This document shows, piece after piece, positions 31,640 through 44,500 of a DNA stretch of 60,000 nt (positions are counted from its first letter, which is position 1; every line of letters begins with the position of its first letter). Origin of the DNA: Phoronis australis (Eukaryota; Phoronida; Phoronidae); NCBI GenBank assembly GCA_002633005.1, contig NMRA01000069.1:98203-158202 (forward strand), in the 5' to 3' direction. The position numbers and the translations under genes are program-made. Below the pieces are notes generated by a model. It did no database searches and was not told the origin of the DNA. It saw only the letters and a list, made by a program, of their open reading frames with translations.

Positions 31640-34600
31640 GACGACAGAGCAACATACTTGTAAAAACAAACTTAGTGGATGAGCAACATACCTGGCGAAA
31701 TAAATTTCGCCAAGTAAAAACAAGAGCGATCGGAGGAGCGACACTTGGCGGAATTAATCGAAAAAACAACGATGAGGGGGACGACGACGATCATGACGAT
31801 CAAGGCGGCAATTATGAATAAAACGATAACATTTGAGTGACTGGCGAAGAAATCGAATAGAGAGCATACAATCAACTACAATCAAGAACAATAGATGGCG
31901 AAACATGACGGTACAGTCTACAGTAGGACAGTGCTGGCTGGGTCAGTCTGGGTCAACTACGCATACCCAAAACAAAGTGAACTGAAAACCAGCCAGCTGG
32001 GTCCTTGCATAGGTGACGAACTGGAACAAAGGAATCCGAAAATCTAGAATAATTCAAAAGTAGACGTTGTAGTGCAAAATGGAAAATATTGTACGAAAGC
32101 CCGTCCACAACTCTACAGAGCATACAATCAACTACAATAAAGAACAATAGATGGCGCAACATGACGGACGAGCCATGCTTTAAAGTAGGACAGTGCTGGC
32201 TGGGTCAGTCTGGGTCAACTAGGCATAACCAAAACAAAGCCAGCCAGCTGCGTGCTTGCATAGGTGACCGAAGCAACATTGGTATTCGAAAATCTCGAAT
32301 AATTCAAAAAGTAGACATCTTAGCGCAAAATGGAAAATATCTTCTGAAAGCCCGTTCAAAATTCTATCAAAAGTGGTAGGTTGCCAAAAATCCAAAAAAA
32401 TTTTCGATAAAATTGAAAATTTGCCGATTTTTGGAAATTCAAAGTCAAATAACTGGAAAACGGTAAGTCTGAGAAATACGCTCTAGCAGACTTTTTAAAA
32501 GGCCATACTTCAAGGAATCCATATGCAAAAACTCACGTCATTTACTCTTCCCGTTAAAAATGCGAAACCAGAGCAGATGAAACCGTGTAAACATGCGCCA
32601 CAGCCGCCATTTTGAAAGTGACTTCCGGTTCAATAATTTTTATAAAAGCTTATTAAACTCAACAAACACGTCACCAGCTTGAAAGTGATTGGTTTGCAAA
32701 TGCGCCCTCTACAGGAGAAAACATTTTTAGCCATATTTCGAGGTGCGCATGCGCCACGTCCAATATTTCCGCCATCTTGAAACAGAAGTCAACGATTTTC
32801 TGCACAATTGTAGCACATGCGTTCTAGTATATTCGTTCCGATTTTCAGCTATGTAGTTCGAAAAATGCGGCCTCTACGAGTATTTGACTGTGAAATCGGA
32901 TACAAAATGGCCGCCACGTCCGCCATTTTGTATTCGATCATAACCAAAAACATTAGCGTTCTAGTACTTTCAGATCTACATGCTGTGCGCAAATTTCGTG
33001 AAAATCGGACCAAAATTGCGACCTGTAGAGAGCGAACAAACAAACGAGAGCGCTCGGAGGAGCGACACTTGGCGGAATTAATCGAAAGACGACAATGGGG
33101 AGGACGACGACAATCATGACGATCAAGGCGACAATAATGAATAACACGGTAACATTCATGTGACTAGCGAAGAAATCAAATAGAGAGCATAAAATGAACT
33201 ACAATAAAGAACAATAGATAGCGCAACATGACGGAAGAGCCATGCTTTGTTCCCGCAATCCAAAATAGGTGGCACTATGTGACAGTCTGCAGAGCAAAGT
33301 TATGTTTACAATAGTATTTCGCCTGGAATTCCAGTCTACAGTACGAGAGTGCTACCTGGGTCAGTCGGGGTCACAACTCTCTGTTAACTTGTGCAGACAT
33401 AACCAAAACAAAGTGAACTGAAAGCCAGCCAGCTGGCTGTGACCGAAGGACAACGGTATCCGAAAATCTCAAATAATTCAAAAAGTAGACGTCGTAGCGC
33501 AAAATGAAAATTATCATCTGAAAGCCCGTTCAAAACTCTATCTAAAGTGGTAGTTTGTCAAACACGATAACATTCATGTGACTAGCAAAAAATCAAATAG
33601 AGAGCACACAATCAACTACAATAAAGAACAATAGATGGCGCTAACGGACGAGCCATGCTTTAAAGTAGGACAGTGCTGGCTGGGTCAGTCTGGGTCAACT
33701 AGGCATAATCAAAACAAAGTGAACTGAAAGCCAGCCACTAGCGCGCTCGCACAGGAACAACGGTATCCGAAAATATCGAATAATTCGAAAAGTAGACGTC
33801 GTAGCGCAAAATGGAAAATATCTTCTGAAAGCCCGTTCAAATCTCTATCTAAAGTGGTAGTTTGGCAAAAATCCAAAAATTTTTCGAGAAAATTGAAAAT
33901 TTGCCGTTTTTTTTGAAATTCAAAGTCAAATAACTCGAAAACGGTAAGTCTGAGAAATACGCTCTCGCAGACTTTTTGAAAGGCCATACTTCAAGGAATC
34001 CACATGCAAAAATTCACGTCATTTGCTCTTCCCATAAAAAATGCGACACCAGAGCGATTGAAACCGTGTGAACATGCCCCACAGCCGCCATCTTGAAGGT
34101 GACTTCCGGTTCAATAATTTTTTATAAAAGCTTATTAAACTCAACAAACAGGTGACCAGTTTGAAAGTGATTGGTTTGCAATTGCGCCCTCTACAGGAGA
34201 AAACGTTTTTAGCCATATTTCGGTGTGCGCATGCGCCACGTCCAATATTTCCGCCATCTTAAACCGGAAGTCAACGATTTTCTGCACAATTGTAGCACAT
34301 GCGTTCTAGTATATTCGTATTGATTTTCAGCTATGTAGGTCGAAAAATACGGCCTCTACGAGTATTTGACTGTGAAATCGGATACAAAATGGCCGCCACG
34401 TCCGCCATTTTGTATCCGATCATGCCAAAAAACAATAGCGTTTTAGCGATATCCGGTCTACATGTTGTGTGCAAATTTCGTGAAAATCGGACCAAAATTG
34501 CGACCTGTAGAGAGCGAACAAACAAAAAAAAAACTTGTTGTCAGAGCAACATACTTGGCGGAAGAATTCTGCCAAGTAAAAAAACAGAGGAGCGACCCTT

Positions 34601-37600
34601 TGCGGAATTAATCGAAAAGACAACGACGAGGGAGACGTCCACAATCATGACGATCAAGGCGGCAATTATGAATAACACGATAACATTCATGTGACTAGCG
34701 AAAAAATCAAATAGAGAGCATACAATCAACTACAATCAAGAACAATAGATGGCGCAACATGCCTTTCCAGTCTACAGTAGGATAGTGCTGGCTGGGTCAG
34801 TCTGGGTCAACTAGGCATAACCAAAACAAAGTGAACTAAAAGCCAGCCAGCTGCGTGCTTGCATAGGTGATCGAAGGAACAACGGTATCCGAAAATCTCA
34901 AATAATCAAAAAAGTAGACGTCGTGGCGCAAAATGGAAAATATCTTCTGAAAGCCCGTTCAAAACTCTATCTAAACTGGTGGTTTGGCAAAAATCCAAAA
35001 AAATTTCGAGAAAATTAAAAATTTGCCGTTTTTGTGAAATTCAAATTCAAATAACTCAAAAACGGTAAGTCTGAGAAATACGTTCTCGCAAAGTTTTTGA
35101 AAGGCCATACTTCAAGGAATCCACATGCAAAAATTCACGTCAGAACGATTGAGACCGTGTGAACATGTGCCGCAGCCGCCATCTTGAAAGTTACTTCCGG
35201 TTCAATAATTTTTTATAAAAGCGTATTAAACTCAACAAACACGTGACCGGTTTGAAAGTGATTGGTTTGCAAATGCGCCCTCTACGGGAGAAAACGTTTT
35301 GGCCATATTTCGGGATGCGCATGCGCCACTTGCAATATTTCCGCCATCTTTAACCGAAAGTCAACGATTTTCTGCACACTTGTAGCACATGAGTCCTAGT
35401 ATAATCGAACGGATTTTCAGCTGTGTACGTTGAAAAATGCGGCCTCTACGAGCATTTGACTGTGAAATCGGATACAAAATGGCCGCCACGTCCGCCATTT
35501 GTATCCGATCATGACCAAAAACAACAGGCTTCCAGGCCATTCCGATCTACACGTCTTGTGCAAATTTCGTGTAAATCGGACGAAAATTGCGACCTGTAGA
35601 GTGCGAAAAAACAAAAAAATGATGACGAAGATGACGAATATGACGACGATGGTGGCGAGGATGAACAAAAGAAGTAATAATAACATACACTTGACTAACG
35701 TCCGAAATCAGTAAGAAAAAGGCTACAGTCTTGAGCGACACTTGGCGAAATTAACGGAAAAGACAACGACGGAGATGATGACGAAGATGATGACGATGAT
35801 GACGAATATGATGATGGTGGAGGAGATGATGAACAACATCACAACATTCATATGACAAACTTAGATGTCATAAATCAATAAGAAATAGGCTACAGTCTAG
35901 TTCAATAGAAGTTAAACCAACATTAATGCAGCAAGAGCGCTCAACAAAGGAACAGCGTTATCAGGAAATCTCAAATAACTCGAAAAGTAGACGTCCTAGC
36001 GAAAAATAGAAAACATCTTCTGAAAGCCCGTTCAAAATTCTATCTAAACTGATGGTACAGCCTAATTCCGTAAATTTTTTGAAAAAAAAATTAAATTTTG
36101 CCTTTTTTAGAAATTTAAAATCAAATATCTCGACAACATTAAGTCTGAGAAAAAATTGTTTGAGTTCATTTGAAAGAATATACCTCAGACAATGCACATG
36201 CAAAAATTCACGTCATTTTCTTCTCCAGTTTATATGGCACCTAACTACGACTGAAAATGGATTAACATGCGCAATATCCGCCATCTTGAAAGCAACTTCC
36301 GGTGTTTTGGTTTGATTTAATAGCATTTAAAAAAAAACTAATATCCGTAAAATTTCGAAGGAATTGGCGATATAATGCGCCCTCTACAGGAGAAAGCGTT
36401 ATTAGGCCAAAATCGAGGTGCACATGCGCGATCACCGATATTTCCGCCATCTTTGAACGAAAGTAAACAATTTCCGGTATACATGTAGCGCACGTCCGGT
36501 ACTTTAATTGCGCCGAGTTTCAGCTCTTTACATAAAAAATTGTAGCCTCTAGATGCCTTTGAATCAAAATGAAAACAAAATGGCCGCTACAGCCGCCATC
36601 TTGGATCCGATTTTGACGAAAACCAATAGCATTTCAGTATTTCCGAAACTACGTGTCATGTGTAAAAAATCACGTCTATTTCTCTTCCCGTTTAAAATCG
36701 CACTCCAGCACGACTGAAAATGGGTCAACATGCGCCAAATCCGCCATCTAGAAAGCTACTTCCGGTTTTTCGGCTTTGTATAATAGCATGTCATAAAAAA
36801 CAAATATTTGCAAAACTTCGAAGGAATTTGTCTGATAATGCGCCCTCTAGAGGAGAAAACGTTTTTAGGCAAAAATCGAGATGCCCATGCGCGATCACCG
36901 ATATTTCCGCCATCTTTAACCGGAAGTAAACAATTTCTGGTATAGTTGTTGAAAACTTCCGGGCAATTTACTGTGCCGATTGTTATCCTTTTACGTTAAA
37001 ATTGTAGCCTCCAGAAGCATTTGAACCTTTAAATGAAAACAAAATGGCCGCCACAGCCGCCATCTTGGATTCGATTTTGACGAAAAACAATAGGCTTCCA
37101 GTACTTCCGGAAGTACGTGTTATGTGTAAATTTTGTGATGATCGGACGAAATTTGCGACCTGTATCGTGCGAACAAACAAATAAAACAAACTTAATGACA
37201 GAGCAACATACTTGGCGAAATAAAAGAAATCAAATAGAGAGCATACAATCAACTACAATAAAGAATAATAGATGGCGCAACATGACGGTCCAGTCTGCAG
37301 CAGGACAGTGCTGGCTGGGTCAGTTTGGGTCAACTAGGCATAACCGAAATAAGGTAAACTGAAAGCCAGCCAGCTGCGTCCTTTCATAGGTGACCGAAGG
37401 AACAACGGCATTCTAAAATCTCGAATAATTCAAAAGTAGACGTTGTAGCGCAAAATTGAAAATATCGTCTGAAAGTCCGTCCACTACTCTACGTTCTTTG
37501 ATAGAGCATACAATCAACTACAATAAAGAACAATAGATGGCGCAACATTACGGACGAGGCATGCTTTACAGGAGGACAGTGCTGGCTGGGTCAGTCTGGG

Positions 37601-38405
37601 TCAACTAGGCATAACCAAAACAAAGTGCGCTGAAAGCCAGCCAGCTGCGTGAGACCGAAAGAACAACGGTATCCGAAAATCTCGAATAATTCAAAAGGTA
37701 AACGTCGTAGCGCAAAATGGAAAATATCTTCTGAAAGCCCGTTCAAATCTCTATCTAAAGTGGTAGTTTGACAAAAATCCAAAAAATTTTCGAGAAAATT
37801 GAAAATTTGCCGTTTTTTTGAAATTCAAAGTCAAATAACTCGAAAACGGTAAGTCTGAGATATACGCTCTCGCAGACTTTTTGAAAGGCCATACTTCAAG
37901 GAATCCACATGCAAAAATTCAGGGTGACTTCCGGTTCAATAATTTTTTATAAAAGCTTATTAAACTCGACAAACACGTGACCAGTTTGAAAGTGATTGGT
38001 TTGCAACTGCGCCCTCTACAGGAGAAAACGTTTTTAGCCATATTTCGGGGTGCGCATGCGCCACGTCCAATATTTCCGCCATCTTTAACCTGAAGTCAAC
38101 GTTTTTCTACACAATTGTAGCACTGGCGTTCTAGTGTATTCGTACCGATTTTCAACCATGTAGGTCGAAAAATGCGGCCTCTACGAGTATTTGACTGTGA
38201 AATCGGATACAAAATGGCCGCCACGTCCGCCATTTTGTATCCGATCATAACCAAAAAAACAGCTATCCAGTGATTCCCGATCTACATGTTGTGTGCAAAT
38301 TTCGTGAAAATCGGACCAGAATTGCGACCTGTAGAGAGCGAACAAACAAAAAAAAAACTTGCTGTCAGAGCAACATACTTGGCGGAAGAATTCCGCCGAG
38401 TAATA
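31640..38405 (+). repeat. 6.8 kb array of related 0.5-1.3 kb repeat units with promoter-like motifs
   Basis: Units share, in order: AGAGCATACAATCAACTACAA with AATAGATGGCGC; GACAGTGCTGGCTGGGTCAGT; AAGTAGACGTCGTAGCGCAA; CTGAAAGCCCGTTCAAA; AACTCGAAAACGGTAAGTCT; GCCGCCATCTTGAA with ACTTCCGGTT; GCGCCCTCTACAGGAGAAA; TGCGCATGCGCCA; the palindrome GGATACAAAATGGC...GCCATTTTGTATCC; then GCGACCTGTAGAGAGCGAAC and an AAC/A-rich tail, followed by CAGAGCAACATACTTGGCG. The motif-rich core recurs at about 32540-33040, 34010-34520, 35130-35620, 36210-36660, 36670-37175 and 37920-38345; the fourth and fifth are the most diverged. The tail suggests a non-autonomous retroposon that inserted near itself or spread by unequal exchange. 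GAC/GAT-rich runs occur near 35620-35850. No gene is supported inside. Confidence 0.8.
32744..32754 (+). promoter_or_regulatory. NRF1-like palindrome TGCGCATGCGC in the array
   Basis: Perfect matches to the NRF1 consensus occur here and at 34226-34236, 35316-35326 and 38051-38061, each 10 to 15 bp before a YY1-like CCGCCATCTT and a few bases from an ETS-like word. Function is inferred from the motif only. Confidence 0.4.
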
Positions 38406-38983
38406 AATTGTGTTGTATGTAGTAAATGATGCTGCCCTCGGACATCCAGTCTCAGATAATCTGATATTGATCTTCGTGTGTCAGTGTTTGCCACACTGAC
38501 AAGGAACAAGGCAATAAATGATCTGTTCGTCTGACATTTTCCGAGTGATCCATTTGTTAGCCGAGCGTCAGCTGTGGGGATGCTACAGTGGACCTGAACC
38601 AGTATCTCTCGCCTGAAAAATAAATTATCTAAATCTGCATGCAATTCACAACTTGACACGATTATACATGTATATGTTTTGAATTGAGCGTAAATTTATC
38701 GATAGAATTTGGAATGACTTTATAAGATGTAACAGACAATGATGCCATGTTTGGGCGTCTAAAATTGACTTGTACTTGACTTGTACTTGACGTATATGTA
38801 GATGGCCATCACATTCTCATGTCCATCTATAAAATATGAACGGATATTCATTTTGCAAAGCATTGGAAACGAACCCATAATGTAATATGCATTCGCTTCG
38901 AATTAAATAGTGCGCACTGTTATTAAGTTCATTCCTGTTCAGTTCATATCTACATTCATTACTAGTCTAATCAGAAAATAACA
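38406..38983. other. Spacer between the array and the GGTCGGC element
   Basis: An open frame at 38282-38659 on the minus strand starts outside the array but has no recognised domain. I see nothing else. Confidence 0.3.
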
Positions 38984-38985
38984 TA

Positions 38986-41218
38986 CAGCACACATCACGA
39001 ATTTTTGGCCGACCGGTCGGAAATTGGTCGACGACCGGCCGTCGACCGGTCGTCTAGCCGACCAGCAGCCGACCAACATCGGTCGGCTAGGAGCCGTCTG
39101 CTGAGTCGCCTCTGTGGTCGGCACTTGGGTCGGCTAAATGGTCGCCTAGCGTAGACGACCAATTCGGATTAAGCGTGTCCTTGGTCGGCAATTACCATTT
39201 TATGACTTAGCGGGTGAACTTTGGCCAAACAAACATTGAACAGTTCGCTGTTCGTTGAGCAGCGGCAACTCCGGTCTTGACATCGGTTTATCAACTTATG
39301 TTCAACTATTGAAAGGTGTTAAAATCGACTCAACCTACGAATATGTGACATTACACCAACGTAAATTTTATGTTGAATTACTGACGGCGTAATAAAATCA
39401 AACGTTAAGTGATATCGCGGAAGCATAATTTCTGTCTCTTAGTATGATACTTTTTATACAGTATATTATGCATAAAAACAAGAAAGAAATTTGAAATTTT
39501 ACAGTAAANNNNNNNNNNNNNNNNNNNNNNNNNNNNNNNNNNNNNNNNNNNNNNNNNNNNNNNNNNNNNNNNNNNNNNNNNNNNNNNNNNNNNNNNNNNN
39601 NNNNNNNNNNNNNNNNNNNNNNNNNNNNNNNNNNNNNNNNNNNNNNNNNNNNNNNNNNNNNNNNNNNNNNNNNNNNNNNNNNNNNNNNNNNNNNNNNNNN
39701 NNNNNNNNNNNNNNNNNNNNNNNNNNNNNNNNNNNNNNNNNNNNNNNNNNNNNNNNNNNNNNNNNNNNNNNNNNNNNNNNNNNNNNNNNNNNNNNNNNNN
39801 NNNNNNNNNNNNNNNNNNNNNNNNNNNNNNNNNNNNNNNNNNNNNNNNNNNNNNNNNNNNNNNNNNNNNNNNNNNNNNNNNNNNNNNNNNNNNNNNNNNN
39901 NNNNNNNNNNNNNNNNNNNNNNNNNNNNNNNNNNNNNNNNNNNNNNNNNNNNNNNNNNNNNNNNNNNNNNNNNNNNNNNNNNNNNNNNNNNNNNNNNNNN
40001 NNNNNNNNNNNNNNNNNNNNNNNNNNNNNNNNNNNNNNNNNNNNNNNNNNNNNNNNNNNNNNNNNNNNNNNNNNNNNNNNNNNNNNNNNNNNNNNNNNNN
40101 NNNNNNNNNNNNNNNNNNNNNNNNNNNNNNNNNNNNNNNNNNNNNNNNNNNNNNNNNNNNNNNNNNNNNNNNNNNNNNNNNNNNNNNNNNNNNNNNNNNN
40201 NNNNNNNNNNNNNNNNNNNNNNNNNNNNNNNNNNNNNNNNNNNNNNNNNNNNNNNNNNNNNNNNNNNNNNNNNNNNNNNNNNNNNNNNNNNNNNNNNNNN
40301 NNNNNNNNNNNNNNNNNNNNNNNNNNNNNNNNTAGCGCTGATTTTAACGTCACCGATGCCCTAAAAACGGAATGCGCAAAGCTAGAATTGGTTGTAGCCT
40401 CAACAGTGGCTATTCCGTGTTTGATGTCACTGTCCAAGTTCGTGGAAATCGTAACCCTATGATGAAGTTAGAGTCATCGAAGTCCGTGGGCTTAGGGCAT
40501 TCTGGACCGTGAAGTTTGCTTCTGTACGGCAAGGGTTAATCATATGAAAATAAAAACCCCGGAGTGAGAGCTCTTCGCGGTGTAACAACTCAGTCACTAT
40601 CCCATCATCATGGGCACGTGATAGGAGTACCGTGGAGAATTTTAAAAACGCAAAAAGATGCAGTACTGCGTATCACAAACAAAAAACAATTGTGGGCGAA
40701 GAGTGTCAAAAATAGCTGCGTTTACAAAATGACTACAGAGTTGTATTGACCAGGAAGCCGCCAATCTAATGCAGCTTGTTAACGTCACGATTGAAATCAA
40801 AGGTCAAATGTAAAGAAAACATTCACGTCTTTTAACCAAAACTTGTAGCACTGTCCATAATTCAATAGTATTACCGCTGGCCTTCAACCTTCGAATTATT
40901 GGTGTTACACAACCGATATAAACTCATGCAACGGAAACAGTGGAACTAGGTTAATTTATTTGACCCTGTGCTAAGACGAATATGCATCGACACGCAAAGT
41001 GGTATCAGCCTGACAATTACGCAACTGCTACTGTAGCCTAAAAATAGCAGCCGACCAGTTGGTCGGCTGATGGCCGGTCGGCTGAAGGGTCGGCTGGGGA
41101 GTCGCCTCATGAGTCGGCACTGCGGGCGGCTGCCGGTCGGCTAATTTTTAGCCGACCGGTCGACGGCCGGCCGTCGACCAATTCCGACCGGTCAGCCAAA
41201 AATTCGTGATGTGTGCTG
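38986..41218. mobile_element. 2.2 kb DNA transposon with GGTCGGC/GCCGACC subterminal arrays
   Basis: The ends are inverted repeats starting CAGCACACATCACGAATTTT, with TA on both sides (38984-38985 and 41219-41220). Inside each end, about 180 bp is packed with GCCGACC / GGTCGGC words and larger palindromes such as CGACCGGTCG (39010-39190 and 41045-41200, in inverted order). A run of 824 N (39509-40332) hides the centre. The visible interior shows no transposase, so autonomy is unknown. TA duplication alone does not settle the superfamily. Confidence 0.7.
39509..40332. other. Assembly gap (824 N)
   Basis: Unknown bases inside the GGTCGGC element. Any open frame spanning it is an artefact. Confidence 0.99.
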
Positions 41219-41539
41219 TAATCTGTCATGTTTGTGGTCTTTTGATATTCACAGTGAATTGAGGGATTGAATTAGAGTTGGTTGAAATCTGACCTTTGTT
41301 GAATTGAAGTGCATGTACCAGTACTGCACAATAACTTTTTCCAAGCTTGACATTCCCCCTTTACTGTCATGGTGTGAGTTTACTGAGTGACGGTGATAGT
41401 TTGAAATGAATATATTTCGAAATAAACCAAAACTTTCTTGTTTGAAATGGTTACCGTATCTCAATGTGTTGTTTCTGTGACAGAATAATCTGCAATTCCG
41501 CACATCATGGTCGGATAAAAAGGGTACTTTGATTGGTGT

Positions 41540-44500
41540 AAAAATTAATATTGGGGGAGTGTGCCTTGTCGTAGCGGAACAGCTTGTGTATCCCTGTGAC
41601 CTCTAGAGCTATTTCGTCAGGAGTCTAACACTTCCAGAAGGGTCACCCGTGCCGGGCAGGTCGAAAGGTAGAGATCATACCAAACACACCCTACCATCTG
41701 CTAAGGTTGAGTATCTCAAGCAGGGGTGTCAGAAATTGACTCCACCTGAGGCAGACCCAAGGTCTGCATACCATGTCATGGGTCCCGGGGACCTCTCCCA
41801 TGGATAAGACCGTCTGTCATTTCTCGGTCGACATTGCAGTGAGCAAGGAAGATTTTTTACATATAATTGACATCAGCAATCCAGATCTTAACGTGACAAA
41901 AGTGCACTGTGTATCAGTTTGTGAGAACAAATCTAGTGCACAGTACTCTACCAAGGGTCTAGCCTTTGTAATGGTCATTGAGGAATCTGCCTGGCTAGTG
42001 TTTAAGGCAAGGACTTCAAGCCTCACTGCAGTTTTGGTAGTGTCCTTTTCAGAATCAAGACCAAGACGACTAAGCCTGCAGCTTGGAAGGTTGATGTACC
42101 TGCCATGGCCACTAGGCCTTCTGTGGTGGTCGAGTCAGCCACGGAAACAGGTGCCGACGAGGTGAGTTTTTTTTTACCCAGATCTAATACCTCTTGGCGC
42201 TTTCTGGGTTATGTATATTCATTGTATTCTGAATATTTCGTAATAAACATTAAAAAAGTAACACCAAGTCGACCGATTTGGAAGAAGGCGACTAAGATGC
42301 CAAAGGCTGTGTGGTGGCCAAAGTGGTCATTTCTGGCCTCCATCCAGTTGTGGTAGCAGGTGATCAGCCGCTTGCCAACACTCCCAACTTGGTCGACAAC
42401 ACTGCAACTTTTGCAGTGTCGGGAGATTCTATTGAGGGGATGAGTGACTAATGACATACTAGCACGCTTCATGATGAGGAGTAGTTGGTATTTTTATATT
42501 ATAATTATGCTGCCTTTTTTGATAGAGTGTGATCTTAAAGTTTGACAGATAAACCTGCATCATGCCAGCAATCCATTTGTTCTCCTGCAACAGATTCTGA
42601 CAAAAGAGACTTGCTCTTTGTCTTTGATTCAGGAGCCTCACTGCAAGGGAAACACCATTCTTAATGTTCCTAGAAATTTCAAATCATATACATGTACAGC
42701 ACGGCTTGACACCAATTTAAGACCAAGAGCAGCTGTTTTGGTATCCAAAGACATATCGTCAAGACCACTGCCAGACTTTTGTCACATGTGACCTTACTGG
42801 TCCAAATGGACTTGTCCGCACTGTTTGGTGGGTTTCGGCATGCATGCCAGGTGACTCAGTTGAGGAACCTCCATCTGATATGGTGCAGCACATTACAAAA
42901 TATTGTAGCAGCAATGGAATTCCATTGGAAATTGGCTGCGATGCTAATGCACATCATAACGTATGGAACAATACTGACACTAACTCGAGGGTGAATCCCT
43001 GTTGGGGTTCATTTTCAGCACTTAACTGAATATTTGCAATGGAGGCCACGAAACCACTTTTGTTGCTTAGAATCGCAAATAGATCCTACATCTTACTTTG
43101 ACTAGTATATCTGCAGCAGATCTGGTGAAGATCTGAAAAGTTGACCTCTTGTCCTTTCTCTCGGATCACAAATGTATCAGGTTTGAGTTGGCAATTTCTG
43201 CTATCCCCTTTTACACTAGTACAGGGATTTGAATGAAGATCGTTCCAATTCATGTGATAAACTGGACAGTGGAACTCTCAACACTTTTACGGATGTTGAT
43301 TCACTTGAAATAATGTCACAATTGTGCTGACCAATGCCATCAGATGGGGATGGTGAGGCTTAATGGTAAACCTAATAGCCAGATATGGTGGACCAAAGAG
43401 CTTGCGTCTCTTCAGAACAAGGCAAGAAAAGCTCATCGGATTGCCCAGCGAGCAGACACTGAAGAGGACAGGAACGCCTACCGTCAGGCAAACAGAACCT
43501 TTTAGTCTGCTACACGTAGGGCACAAAGGAACTCGTGGAGAAATTTTTGACAGCAATCTTAAAGTTTGTCAGCAACGGCAAAACTTGTTCATATTCTGAT
43601 GAAGGACAAGACTGCTCAGTTGGATACCGTCCAAAGAAAAGACGGTTCGTACACCTGTTCTTCAGGCGAAGCTCTCAGGGCCATGTTGGATAAACAATAT
43701 CCCGGTAGTGTGATTCCTGGTCATGGAACTAGAGAAGTAGTACGTAACGGGTAAGAACAGGATGTTTTTGATGAGATGGTTAACACTCGTCTCTTTGAAC
43801 TGGCCTTCATGCCTTGGAAGGCCCCCGGGCAAGACATGATATTTGCTAAGATGATACAGGAAGCAGGTACAAAGTTTTTCCAAATCCCGTCAAATCTTTA
43901 CAAGGCCAGTCTTAGACGAGGCTAAGTTCCAGAAACCGGGACTAAGGCGAGGATTGTTTTTATTCCCAAACATGGCAAGGACTCTTACTTCAAAACTGAC
44001 TCCTTCAGACCTATAACTCTAATTTCCTTCTTCTTGAAACGTCTTGTGAAATTTGTTCTGTGGCAGTTAGAAAGGCAAAATGTTGAAAGAAAACAATTGG
44101 GAAATCAGTAGGCTTACAGAGCTGGCTTTCCCACAGAGACTTTTTTTTTATTTATTTATTTATTGGGATATTTAAAATGAGGTGACCTCTTCAGTGACAG
44201 CACTGCTTTCCAAGAGGGCGCTCAACAATAAAAACAGTAATATGATACAATGAAGTAATAAAACAACAATTAAATATACGTAAAAAAGATTCAATTAAAA
44301 CAGGTTGAGAATCAAGACAATAAACCAATGACGAAGAATAGCTTGAAAATGCTGTATACAATAAAATGCTTGCTCTTGGCGCTTTCATCGACATTGTAGG
44401 TGCCTTCAGCTACATTAAAAATGATACTTTTTATAACGCACTTGTTCAATTTCAGATTGACAAAGGGTTTATAAGGTGGATTATGTATATGCTCAGTAGT

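Noticed and set aside
31672-31875. Recurring minus-strand hydrophobic open frames in the array (also 32953-33159, 34541-34729, 35417-35686)
   Set aside because: They are the reverse reading of GAC/GAT-rich and ATGA-rich repeat DNA. They recur because the repeat recurs, end at varying places, and show no start or splice context.
39491-40462. Long open frames on both strands across 39509-40332
   Set aside because: They consist almost wholly of unknown bases; the frame is open only because N cannot encode a stop.
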